A stretch of 37,397 bases of DNA from Micromonospora yasonensis. Lineage in GTDB: Bacteria > Actinomycetota > Actinomycetes > Mycobacteriales > Micromonosporaceae. The notes below the pieces were generated by a model. It was not told the DNA's origin, searched no databases, and saw nothing but the letters and a program-made list of their open reading frames with translations. The stretch spans positions 1 through 37,397 of the forward strand of contig NZ_JAPDPH010000051.1 in NCBI RefSeq assembly GCF_026013475.1. Reading direction: 5' to 3'. How positions within the stretch are numbered: the stretch's first letter is position 1; every line of letters starts with the position of its first letter. Both the position numbers and the translations under genes were made by a program. Shown here one piece after another: positions 13,691-21,240 of this stretch.

Positions 13691-15343
13691 TCACCCGGCC
13701 TCGCCCCGGCAGAGCCGGATCCACCGGTAGCCGTAGCCGGCGAGCTTGAGGCTGTCCAGCTTGCCGACGTCCTCGTAATTGCGGTCGGTGAGCACGTCGA
13801 TCGGCAGATCCGCCTCGGGGGCGAGGCTGCTCAGGTCGACCTCGACGTCCTCGGTCCCGAGGTTGTGCAGGAAGACCATGATCCCGGTCGGGCCGTCGGC
13901 CCGGTGCGCCAGCACCCCCGGCGGCATCGGCACGTCGATGTGGCTGGTGGAGCCGGAGCCGATCTCCGGGGCCTCCCGGAGGGTACGGATCATGCGCTCG
14001 AACCAGCCGAGCAGGGAGCGCGGATCCTTGCGCTGGGCGGTCACGTTGACCCGCTGGTAGCCGTACTCGCCCCTGTCGACCACCGGGCGGACCAGCTTCT
14101 CCGGCTCGGCCGTGGAGAAGCCGCCGTTCTCCTTGTACGACCACTGCATCGGGGTACGGATCGCCTCCCGGCCAGGGAGCGACAGGTCCTCGCCCATGCC
14201 GATCTCCTCGCCGTAGCGCAGCACCGGGGTGCCGCGCAGCGAGAACTGCAGCGCGTACGCCAGCTCGATGCGCCGGCGGTCGTTGCCGAGCATCGGGGCG
14301 AGCCGGCGGCGGATGCCCCGGCCGTAGAGCCGCATGTCCTCGTCCGGCCCGAACTGCTCGTACACCTGGTTGCGCTGCTCGGCGGTGAGCCGGGACAGGT
14401 CGATCTCGTCGTGGTTGCGCAGGAAGGTGGCCCACTGCCCACCCTCGGGCAGGGCCGGGGTGTCCCGCAGCGCCTCGATCACCGGCTCCGGGTCCTGCCG
14501 GGCCAGCGCCAGCATCAGCCGCCCGTTCATCATGAAGTCGAAGAGCATGTGGATCCGGTTGGCCGAGCCGCCGCTGTCCCCGAAGTAGATCGGGAGCTGG
14601 TCCGGCTCGACGTTCGCCTCGGCCAGCAGGACGGCGTCGCCGCGCCGCCACTGCACGTGCTGGCGCAGCTCGGTGAGGAACTCCAGGTCCTTGGGCGAGT
14701 CCGAGTTACCCGGTTCGGTCAGCTCGATGATGAACGGCACCGCGTCCATCCGGAACCCGGAGACGCCGAGCTGGAGCCAGAACGACACGATCTTCTTGAT
14801 CTCGGCGCGGACCTCCGGGTTGGCCACGTTGAGGTCCGGCTGGAACTTGTAGAACCGGTGGTAGTACCAGGCCTTCGCGGTGCGGTCGTAGCTCCAGGTC
14901 TCGTTCTGCTCGCCCGGGAAGACCATGCCCTGGTGCCGATCCGGCGGCGCCTCGTCGCTCCACACGTACCAGTCGCGGTAGGGGGAGTCGGGCGAGGAGC
15001 GGGCCGACTGGAACCACGGGTGCTCGTCCGAGGTGTGGTTGACCACCAGGTCGATGACCACGTGAATACCCTTGTTGCTCGCCTGGTGCAGCAGCTCCGC
15101 GAAGTCGCCGAGGGTGCCCAGCCTCGGGCTCACGTTGTAGAAGTCGGTGACGTCGTAGCCGTCGTCCTTGTTGGGCGACGGATGGATCGGGTGCAGCCAG
15201 AGGCAGGTCACGCCGAGCCGGGCGAGATAGTCGAGCCGGCCGATCAGGCCGCGGAAATCACCGACACCGTCGCCGTTGGAGTCCGCGTACGTGTCGACGT
15301 CGAGGCAGTAGACAACGGCCTCCTGGTACCACCTGTCACCCAT
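13691..15343 (-). CDS. GH13 enzyme similar to trehalose synthase
   Basis: The product has 550 residues. The N terminus (WYQEAVVYCLDVDTYADSN) and the four GH13 regions are clear: DLVVNHTS, GFRMDAVPF with nucleophile Asp at about residue 200, LLAEANVEP with acid/base Glu at about 242, and FLRNHDEIDL with Asp at about 312. The AEAN and RNHDE forms are those of trehalose synthase (maltose-trehalose interconversion), and the length fits TreS without a maltokinase fusion. A related alpha-glucosidase or glucosyltransferase role cannot be excluded. ATG 15343 is chosen because homology starts there; the open frame extends far upstream only because stop codons are rare. No treY/treZ or maltokinase gene is adjacent. 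Confidence 0.85.
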   Translation of the reverse strand: MGDRWYQEAVVYCLDVDTYADSNGDGVGDFRGLIGRLDYLARLGVTCLWLHPIHPSPNKDDGYDVTDFYNVSPRLGTLGDFAELLHQASNKGIHVVIDLVVNHTSDEHPWFQSARSSPDSPYRDWYVWSDEAPPDRHQGMVFPGEQNETWSYDRTAKAWYYHRFYKFQPDLNVANPEVRAEIKKIVSFWLQLGVSGFRMDAVPFIIELTEPGNSDSPKDLEFLTELRQHVQWRRGDAVLLAEANVEPDQLPIYFGDSGGSANRIHMLFDFMMNGRLMLALARQDPEPVIEALRDTPALPEGGQWATFLRNHDEIDLSRLTAEQRNQVYEQFGPDEDMRLYGRGIRRRLAPMLGNDRRRIELAYALQFSLRGTPVLRYGEEIGMGEDLSLPGREAIRTPMQWSYKENGGFSTAEPEKLVRPVVDRGEYGYQRVNVTAQRKDPRSLLGWFERMIRTLREAPEIGSGSTSHIDVPMPPGVLAHRADGPTGIMVFLHNLGTEDVEVDLSSLAPEADLPIDVLTDRNYEDVGKLDSLKLAGYGYRWIRLCRGEAG

Positions 15344-15415
15344 GCCCGGTTTACTTCTCCGGTCCACCGGTCGGGCAAACCCGAGTCGATGCCGCCCGAC
15401 CGGTACGGTGCCGGC

Positions 15416-16015
15416 ATGAGTGCCGACACCGTAGCCGTCGACTGGTCCACCGGCAGCTGGCTGAACCCGCCGGAGCGGGCCGACTCCTCCGGTACTGACC
15501 TGCTGGTCGAGCCGCGCGGCGGCAGCGACTTCTGGCGGCGCACCAGCTACGGCTTCGTACACGACGACGGGTCCGCGCTGCTGGCACCGTTCCCGACGGG
15601 GAGCGCGGTGGAGGTGAGCTTCCAGCTCGACTACGCCGCGCAGTTCGACCAGGCGGGGGTGCTGGTCCGGGTGGACGACCGGCGCTGGACCAAGGCGGGG
15701 GTGGAGATCAGCGACGGCGAGCCGCAGGTCGGCGCGGTGGTCACCGACGAGCTGTCGGACTGGTCGGTCGCCCCCGTGCCGGAGTGGTCCGGGCGGGAGG
15801 TCAGCGTACGGGTCAGCCGGGCCGGGGACGCGCTGACGGTACGGGCCCGGGTGGCCGACGAGCCGTGGCGGCTGGTCCGGGTCGCCCCGCTCGACCCGGC
15901 GGCCGAGGCGTCGGCCGGGCCGTACTGCTGCTCGCCGAGCCGGGGTGGGCTGGTGGTCCGCTTCACCGGCTGGCGGCAGGGGCCGGCGGACGAGGCGCTC
16001 CACGCCGAGGGGTGA
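15416..16015 (+). CDS. DUF1349 (concanavalin-like) domain protein
   Basis: The product has 199 residues with no signal peptide. The pattern of beta strands with DFWRRTSYGFVHDDG, FQLDYAAQFDQAGVLVRVD, RRWTKAGVE and YCCSPSRGGLVVRF matches DUF1349, a jelly-roll family described in yeast as regulation of enolase protein 1 and of uncertain role in bacteria. A -10-like TACGGT (15404-15409) lies 6 bases before ATG 15416, which suggests a leaderless mRNA. It is divergent from the GH13 gene, 72 bases away, and could share control with it. Confidence 0.82.
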   Translation: MSADTVAVDWSTGSWLNPPERADSSGTDLLVEPRGGSDFWRRTSYGFVHDDGSALLAPFPTGSAVEVSFQLDYAAQFDQAGVLVRVDDRRWTKAGVEISDGEPQVGAVVTDELSDWSVAPVPEWSGREVSVRVSRAGDALTVRARVADEPWRLVRVAPLDPAAEASAGPYCCSPSRGGLVVRFTGWRQGPADEALHAEG

Positions 16016-16091
16016 GTGGGTCACCGGCAGGTGTGACCGGGTGCGCCGAGGGTACGTGTCTTCGATCCCCCGGCCGCGCGGAAGGACGCCC

Positions 16092-16754
16092 ATGGCTCTC
16101 GCCCAGAACGTCGACCCGAACCAGTTCACCGGGCTGACCGGATGGGTGGCGAGCGTCATCGACTCACTAGGTGCCCTCGGGGTGGCGCTGCTGGTGGCCC
16201 TGGAGAGCGTCATCCCACCGATCCCCAGCGAGATCGTGCTGGCCATGGCGGGCTACCTGTCCGCCGAGGGACGGTTCAGCGTGGTGCTGATCGTGCTGGC
16301 CGCGACGGCCGGCTCGCTGCTCGGCGCGCTGATTCTCTACTGGCTCGGCGCGGTGCTCGGCGAGGAACGGCTGAAGCGCTGGCTGGACCACATCCCGCTG
16401 GTGGACCCCGAGGACCTGACGAAGGCCGACCGCTGGTTCGAGCGGTACGGGAAGTGGGCGGTGCTGGTCGGCCGGGTGGTGCCGGTGGTCCGCAGCCTGG
16501 TCTCCGTACCGGCCGGCGCGGAGCGCCTGCCGCTGGGCCAGTTCGTGCTGCTCACCACGATCGGCAGCGGGGTGTGGAACGCGTTGCTCGTGGGGCTCGG
16601 CTTCGCCCTCGGCTCCCGCTGGCAGGAGGTCGGCCGGTACAGCGACTGGTTCAACTACGCGATCTTCGCGGTCTTCGCCGTGATGATCGGGGGCTGGGCG
16701 GTGAAAAAGGTACGCCGGCGGCGCGGCCGGCGATCGGTGACCGCCGGCCGCTGA
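16092..16754 (+). CDS. DedA family membrane protein
   Basis: The product has 220 residues. The family (SNARE-associated/VTT domain) is shown by ESVIPPIPSEIVL near residue 40, a membrane segment with GSLLGALILYWLG, the RWFERYGKWAVLVGRVVPVVRSLVSVPAG segment (residues about 115-145) holding the conserved Arg residues, and a final hydrophobic helix before a basic tail. DedA proteins are proposed proton-coupled transporters or scramblases of undecaprenyl phosphate and phospholipids. The ATG is preceded by GGAAGGACG. The gene converges with the chitinase gene; only 9 bases separate the stops. Confidence 0.9.
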   Translation: MALAQNVDPNQFTGLTGWVASVIDSLGALGVALLVALESVIPPIPSEIVLAMAGYLSAEGRFSVVLIVLAATAGSLLGALILYWLGAVLGEERLKRWLDHIPLVDPEDLTKADRWFERYGKWAVLVGRVVPVVRSLVSVPAGAERLPLGQFVLLTTIGSGVWNALLVGLGFALGSRWQEVGRYSDWFNYAIFAVFAVMIGGWAVKKVRRRRGRRSVTAGR

Positions 16755-16763
16755 CCCGCAGGC

Positions 16764-18323
16764 TCAGAACTGCGCGGTGATCGAGGTGAACTCCCAGGTG
16801 TTCTGGGCGATGCCGGAGCAGTTCGAGACCACGCCGCCGCCCGGGCAGGGCCGGTCCCGGTTGACCGACCAGAAGGTGAACCGGGCGAGGCCGCGCGCCT
16901 TGGCCCAGTCCCGGATCTGGGTCCAGGTGGCCGGCGAGGTCAGTTCCTGCTGGTCGGAGAGGCCGTTCATGCCGGAGATGCCCATGTGGGCGTACGCGGT
17001 GGCGTCGGACCAGCCGAACGCCGTCTTGAGCGCGTTCTTCAGCCCCTCGGCGGCGTTCACCGTGCTCTGGTACATGTTCGTGCCGCCGCCGAAGTCGAAC
17101 GGCATGATGGTGAAGACGTCGATGTTGGCCTGGAGCGCGGCGGCCTGGTTGATCAGCCGGGTGCCCCACCAGTTCGGCCCGCTGGTCGACGTGCCGATGG
17201 TGACGATGGTCTTCAGCCCGGGGTTGTTCTGCTTGACGATCTTCAGGGCGCCGAGGATCCGGTCCTGCACCACCTCGTTCTCGAACTCGTCGGTGTTCTC
17301 GATGTCGATGTCGATCGCCTTCAGCCCGTAGGCGTTGATGACCTGCTGGTACGCGCCGGCCAGGGCGCTGGCCGAGGAGCAGTTCGGGCCGAGCTTGTTG
17401 CCGCTCCAGCCGCCGAACGAGGGGATCACGTCGCCGCCGGCCGCCCGGATCGCGGCGATGGTGTTGGCCCAGGTGCTGCCGGTGAGCGAGCCGGTGCCGT
17501 CCCAGGCCGGCGTGCAGCCGCCGCCGGAGAGCACGAACGCGATGGTGAACCACTTGACCCCGGTCGCGCCCATCACCGTGGCCGGCGCGGGCGGGTCGCC
17601 CCACCCCGGGTAGAGGTAGGGCGCGGCGGCCATCGCGCCGCCGCCGCCGGTGCAGCCGGTGGTGCTGCCCGACACGGCCGTCGACTTCGCCGACTCGCCA
17701 CTGGCGTTGTACGCGGTGACCGTGTAGCTGTGCCCGGTGCAGGCGGCCAGGCCCGAGACGGTGGCCGAGGTGCCGGTGACGGTGGCCTTCACGCTGGTGC
17801 CCTCGTACACCCGGTAGCCGGTGACCGTCCCCGAGACGGCGTTCCAGGCCAGCGAGATCGAGGTGCTGGTGGCGCCGGTGACGCGCAGGCCGCCCGGGGT
17901 GGCCGGCGCTCCCGGGGTGCCGCCACCGCCGGTGCAGGAGCCGCCGTTGACCATGCAGTTGATCGGGTCGCCGGTGCCGCTGACGACGAAGCCGAAGGTG
18001 GTGCTGGCGCCCGGGGCGAGGGTGCCGTTCCAGGACTGGTTGACCGCGGTGACGTGCTGTCCCGAGGTGGTCAGCAGGGCGTCCCAGAACGTGCCGAGGG
18101 TGGTGCCGGACGGCAGGTCGAACTGGACGTTCCACGAGGAGATGCTGGCGGAGCTGTTGTTGGTGACGGTGAACTTCGCCTCGTACCCGGTGTCCCAGCT
18201 GGACGTGCGGACGAAGGCGGCGGTGGCGGCGGAGGCGGGTGGCGCGGCCAGCACGGTGGCCGCCACCAGGGCGGTGGCGAGCGCGGCGGCGAACGTCGCC
18301 ACGCGGGCGGAGCGGAGTCTCAC
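16764..18323 (-). CDS. Secreted chitinase (CBM2-FnIII-GH18)
   Basis: The product has 519 residues. A signal peptide (residues 1-32, ending PPASA) is followed by a CBM2-type binding module (about 33-130), a Gly-rich linker, a fibronectin III domain (about 142-225), another Gly linker and a GH18 domain (about 235-519). The GH18 catalytic signature is AIDIDIE with the acid/base Glu at about residue 342. It should be exported and cleave chitin, as do Streptomyces ChiC/ChiD-type enzymes. The start is GTG with GGAGGACG upstream. A good promoter lies at 18384-18413. The neighbouring GH16 gene, also secreted, suggests a local cluster for fungal cell wall degradation. Confidence 0.93.
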   Translation of the reverse strand: MRLRSARVATFAAALATALVAATVLAAPPASAATAAFVRTSSWDTGYEAKFTVTNNSSASISSWNVQFDLPSGTTLGTFWDALLTTSGQHVTAVNQSWNGTLAPGASTTFGFVVSGTGDPINCMVNGGSCTGGGGTPGAPATPGGLRVTGATSTSISLAWNAVSGTVTGYRVYEGTSVKATVTGTSATVSGLAACTGHSYTVTAYNASGESAKSTAVSGSTTGCTGGGGAMAAAPYLYPGWGDPPAPATVMGATGVKWFTIAFVLSGGGCTPAWDGTGSLTGSTWANTIAAIRAAGGDVIPSFGGWSGNKLGPNCSSASALAGAYQQVINAYGLKAIDIDIENTDEFENEVVQDRILGALKIVKQNNPGLKTIVTIGTSTSGPNWWGTRLINQAAALQANIDVFTIMPFDFGGGTNMYQSTVNAAEGLKNALKTAFGWSDATAYAHMGISGMNGLSDQQELTSPATWTQIRDWAKARGLARFTFWSVNRDRPCPGGGVVSNCSGIAQNTWEFTSITAQF

Positions 18324-18383
18324 GGCGTCCTCCAGGGACCGTTGTGGTGGTGGAGAGGCATTTACAACCGTCGACGTGCGCCC

Positions 18384-18413
18384 ATTATTAAGAGTGTTAA
18401 CTGTTTCTGTCTA
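18384..18413 (-). promoter_or_regulatory. Promoter of the chitinase gene
   Basis: On the minus strand, -35 TAGACA (18413-18408) and -10 AATAAT (18389-18384) are separated by 18 bases, giving a leader of about 55 bases. The spacer is unusually AT-rich and holds the palindrome GTTAAC within an imperfect dyad (ACAGTTAACACT), a plausible regulator site. Confidence 0.65.
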
Positions 18414-18420
18414 GAGGGAG

Positions 18421-18476
18421 TGTCAGGAGGGGCCCCCTCACCGGCACCAGGCGGTCAGAAGGGGCCCCTCCTGTCA
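18421..18476. repeat. GGGGCCCC-core inverted repeat between the GH16 and chitinase genes
   Basis: TGTCAGGAGGGGCCCC (18421-18436) pairs with 18461-18476 with one mismatch across a 24-base loop. Each arm also contains its own self-complementary GGGGCCCC core. It begins 2 bases after the GH16 stop on the transcribed strand, so it can act as terminator. A similar GGGGCCCC pair lies at 26179-26228, which points to a dispersed repeat family. Confidence 0.75.
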
Positions 18477-18478
18477 CC

Positions 18479-19900
18479 TCAGTGGCGGAAGGTGAACCAG
18501 TTGACGTTGACGAAGTCGGCCGGCTGGCCGCTGCTGAACGTCAGGTAGACGGTGTGCCGCCCGGTGACCGCGCCGATGTTGCCCGGCACCGAGCGCCAGC
18601 TCTGCCAGCCGCCGGTGTTGGCGATCGCGAAGCTGCCGATCGGCGGGGCGGTCGGGCTGTCCACCCGGACCTCGACCAGGCCACTCACCCCGGCCGACGC
18701 GCCGGAGGCGACCCGGGCCAGGAAATCCTTCGGCGGGGTGCCGCCGAAGTCCACGTTGTCGTAGCGGGCCCAGTCGCCGTTGGCGAGCCAGCCGATGTTC
18801 TGGCCACCCTCGGCGCACGCCTCCACCTGCACCCCGTTCTGGGCGTTGTACGCCTCGGCCTGGATGGTCGAGTACGCGTCGACCGTGCCGCCCGGCGGCG
18901 GGGTGGTCGGGGTCGGCGACGGTCCGCCACCACCCCTGCCGTAGACCGCCACGTAGTCGACCAGCATCGGCCGGCCGGAGACGGTCGACGAGGTCGGCGT
19001 GCCGTAGCCGGCCACCCCGTTGGGGAACGAGCCACCCATCGCCACGTTGAGCAGCAGGAAGTAGCCGCCGTGGTTGGTCATCTGGCCCCAGTACGGGTCA
19101 CCGACCTGGTTCTGGCTGACGGTGTGGAAGAGTTGGCCGTCCACGTACCAGCGCAGTTGCTGGGGAGTGACCGAGGCGTCCCACTCGGTGCGGTAGGTGT
19201 GGAAGGCGGACTGGCAACTGCTGCCGGGGCAGGCCCGGGTGTTGCCGAGGCCGTTGAACTCGTTGCACGGGCCGCCCGGGGCGTAGCCGCAGTGCAGCGT
19301 CCCCCAGACCTGGTTGAGCCCGTTGACGTTCTCCATCACGTCGATCTCGCCGATGCTCGGCCAGTTCTGGTAGTTGCCCCGGTACGGCGAGCCGAGCGAC
19401 CAGAACGCCGGCCAGTAGCCGGCCGCCTCCGCGCCGGTGACGTTCGGCATCTGGATCCGGCCCTCGATCGCCAGCACTCCCCCGGCCGGCGGCTTGAAGT
19501 CGGTGCGGACCGTCTCGATCCGGGCCGAGGTCCACCGGCCGCCGGCGTCGCGCAACGGGGTGATCCGCAGGTTGCCGGCGCCGTCCTGGGACAGGTTGGC
19601 GGTGCTCGAGGTGTACGTCTGGATCTCGCCGGTGCCCCAGTTGGCCGGGCCGCCCGGGTAGCTGGTGCCGGTGTCGATGATCCAGTTGGCGGACGAGGGC
19701 AGGGTCCCGGCCGCGCCGGTGAAGTCGTCGCTCCACACCAGACTCCAGCCGGTCGGGGGCGGCGGCACGGCGGCGTGGGCGGTGACGGAGACGGCGGCGA
19801 GGACGGTGGTGGTGGCGACCGCGAACGCGGCCAGGGCGAGCCGCCGGCGTGGGCGGCGCAGGGTGGATGGGGCGGCCGAGGCCGCCGGGGCAGGATTCAT
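18479..19900 (-). CDS. Secreted GH16 beta-1,3-glucanase-like enzyme with CBM6
   Basis: The product has 473 residues. A long Arg-rich signal peptide ends near AHA (residue 43). The GH16 domain spans about 50-320 with the catalytic signature GEIDVMEN (nucleophile Glu 185, Asp 187, acid/base Glu 190) and WPAFWSLG. A Gly/Pro/Thr linker (about 325-340) leads to a C-terminal CBM6 module (about 343-473, IQAEAYNAQNGVQVE to WFTFRH). The expected activity is hydrolysis of laminarin or fungal beta-1,3-glucan. The ATG is preceded by AGAGAGG at 7 bases. The promoter and LacI-type operator at 19929-19979 suggest induction by a sugar. Confidence 0.92.
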   Translation of the reverse strand: MNPAPAASAAPSTLRRPRRRLALAAFAVATTTVLAAVSVTAHAAVPPPPTGWSLVWSDDFTGAAGTLPSSANWIIDTGTSYPGGPANWGTGEIQTYTSSTANLSQDGAGNLRITPLRDAGGRWTSARIETVRTDFKPPAGGVLAIEGRIQMPNVTGAEAAGYWPAFWSLGSPYRGNYQNWPSIGEIDVMENVNGLNQVWGTLHCGYAPGGPCNEFNGLGNTRACPGSSCQSAFHTYRTEWDASVTPQQLRWYVDGQLFHTVSQNQVGDPYWGQMTNHGGYFLLLNVAMGGSFPNGVAGYGTPTSSTVSGRPMLVDYVAVYGRGGGGPSPTPTTPPPGGTVDAYSTIQAEAYNAQNGVQVEACAEGGQNIGWLANGDWARYDNVDFGGTPPKDFLARVASGASAGVSGLVEVRVDSPTAPPIGSFAIANTGGWQSWRSVPGNIGAVTGRHTVYLTFSSGQPADFVNVNWFTFRH

Positions 19901-19928
19901 CGGGATGCCTCTCTGCGGGACGGGGGCA

Positions 19929-19979
19929 AGAGAGCGCTCTCTGGAGCGTTTTCTACGCCCCCGGCCCCCGCCTTGTCAA
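19929..19979 (-). promoter_or_regulatory. GH16 promoter with LacI-type operator at the start point
   Basis: On the minus strand, -35 TTGACA (19979-19974, perfect) and -10 TAGAAA (19955-19950) are 18 bases apart. The predicted start point falls at the edge of the perfect 14-bp palindrome AGAGAGCGCTCTCT (19942-19929), whose form matches LacI-family operators such as the CebR site (TGGGAGCGCTCCCA). GAAAACGCTC just upstream could be a second, weaker half. The -35 box overlaps the stop codon of the yidC-like gene. Confidence 0.8.
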
Positions 19980-20767
19980 CGCACGTCGATGGATGCCGGC
20001 TGCGGCCGGCGCAGCACGGCCTGCTCCAGTGCGGTCCACGCGGTGGCGGTGACCAGGTAGAGCACCGCCGCCAGCGGCACCACCAGGGCCACCAGCACGG
20101 TGGTGTACGGCAGCAGCGGCAGCACCCGGGCCAGCGCGGCCGCGCCCGGCCCCTCGGTCGGCGTACCGGCCACGGCGCCGGTGGCCGCCGCACGGCGGGC
20201 CCGCCGGGATGACCACCAGGCCAGCGCGAGCAACGCGGCCAGCAGCACCCCGAACACCGCCACCACGGCCACGGAGAGCCCGTCGCCGAGGTGCCAGCCC
20301 AGCGGGACCCCGGCCAACTTCTCGTCCAGCAGCGCGCCCGACGGCTCCAGGTCGCTGCGCGGCGTCAGACTCGCCGAGCTGGAGTCGTCGAGGCCGTCAC
20401 CGGTGGCGAAGAGGCGGTACATGACCAGGAAGAACGGCGCCTGCAACAGCGCCGGCAGGCAGCCCGCGACCGGGCTGGCCCCGGCCCGCCGGTAGAGCGC
20501 GAAGAGCTCACTCTGCAGGCGGGCGGGGTCGTCGGCGTACCTCCGTTGGAGGTCGCGGACTTCGGGGGCGAGCGCCGCGCGGCGCCGCTCCCCGCGGACC
20601 TGGGCCAGGCTGAGCGGCGAGATCAGCAGCCGGACGCCGACGGTGAACAGGACGATGGCGGCGGCCGTGGCGGCCCCGCCGGCCAGCGGCGCGAGCGTGT
20701 CGGCGAGCCAGGTGACGACGGTGGCGGCGACGGACGCCGCGGTGTGCAGTGGTGCGAAGGCAAGCAT
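19976..20767 (-). CDS. YidC/Oxa1 family membrane insertase paralogue
   Basis: The product has 263 residues. Membrane segments are seen near 10-28, 33-52, 108-128, 160-185 and 212-240. The YidC groove segment with its conserved Arg (FTVGVRLLISPLSLAQVR, about 41-58) and the following coiled charged region (VRDLQRRYADDPARLQSELFALYRRAG) and CLPALLQAPFFLVMYRLF are diagnostic. It is shorter than the housekeeping actinobacterial YidC and is not next to rnpA, so it is probably a second, accessory insertase. It follows a DUF6412-like gene and lysX on the same strand. The ATG has GAGGGG about 8 bases upstream. Confidence 0.85.
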   Translation of the reverse strand: MLAFAPLHTAASVAATVVTWLADTLAPLAGGAATAAAIVLFTVGVRLLISPLSLAQVRGERRRAALAPEVRDLQRRYADDPARLQSELFALYRRAGASPVAGCLPALLQAPFFLVMYRLFATGDGLDDSSSASLTPRSDLEPSGALLDEKLAGVPLGWHLGDGLSVAVVAVFGVLLAALLALAWWSSRRARRAAATGAVAGTPTEGPGAAALARVLPLLPYTTVLVALVVPLAAVLYLVTATAWTALEQAVLRRPQPASIDVR

Positions 20768-20892
20768 GGGGAACCCCTCGGTCCGATACCCGGATGCCCC
20801 GACGGGACGACGCGTCCGATCGGGACGGATGACGACGGAACCGGCCGCGCAGCCGCCCGCCGTGCCCGGCGGGGACCGGGGAGGGCGGAGCG

Positions 20893-21186
20893 CTACGCGG
20901 CCGAGGGGCGCAGGCCGGGCGCGCGGGGACGCGGCCGGCCGGCGGCGTCCGGGTCGGCCTGCCGGGGCACCCGACGGCCCCGGGCCCGGGCCCGCAGGGC
21001 GGTCGCGTGCCGGGTCGCGCCGGGCGCGCCGGGCACCGCCCGGGACCGGAGCGCGAGCAGCGTGGCCAGCAGCAGCGCGGCGGCCACCGCCGCGCCGGCG
21101 AGCAGCGTCGCCGGGCGGTCCGCGAGCACGGTGAGCTGGGCGAGGGCGTACGCCCACGCGCTCGTCACCGCCAGCACCCCCGGCAC
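20893..21186 (-). CDS. DUF6412-like small membrane protein
   Basis: From GTG 21186 the product has 97 residues. Hydrophobic segments lie near 1-18 and 26-46 (LLAGAAVAAALLLATLLAL), followed by a strongly basic, Arg-rich tail. A small protein of this type next to a YidC-like gene is a recurring pair in actinobacteria and is usually labelled DUF6412; I assign it from shape and context. GTG 21186 is preferred over GTG 21213 because a -10-like TAGGCT (21199-21194) lies 7 bases before it, the leaderless layout seen elsewhere in the window. The Arg-rich tail might contact ribosomes or nucleic acid; this is speculation. Confidence 0.6.
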   Translation of the reverse strand: MPGVLAVTSAWAYALAQLTVLADRPATLLAGAAVAAALLLATLLALRSRAVPGAPGATRHATALRARARGRRVPRQADPDAAGRPRPRAPGLRPSAA

Positions 21187-21240
21187 GCCGCCCAGCCTAG
21201 AACCCGCTGTCACCCCCGCCGGCCCGCTCGTCGGGCGGGG

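Noticed and set aside
15344..16246. Extension of the GH13 frame upstream through the DUF1349 region
   Set aside because: GH13 similarity starts at ATG 15343; the upstream part is antisense to the DUF1349 and DedA genes and has no amylase features.
13691..16754. A complete trehalose pathway operon around the GH13 gene
   Set aside because: The neighbours are a reductase, a DUF1349 protein and a DedA protein; no treY, treZ, maltokinase or glgE gene is present.
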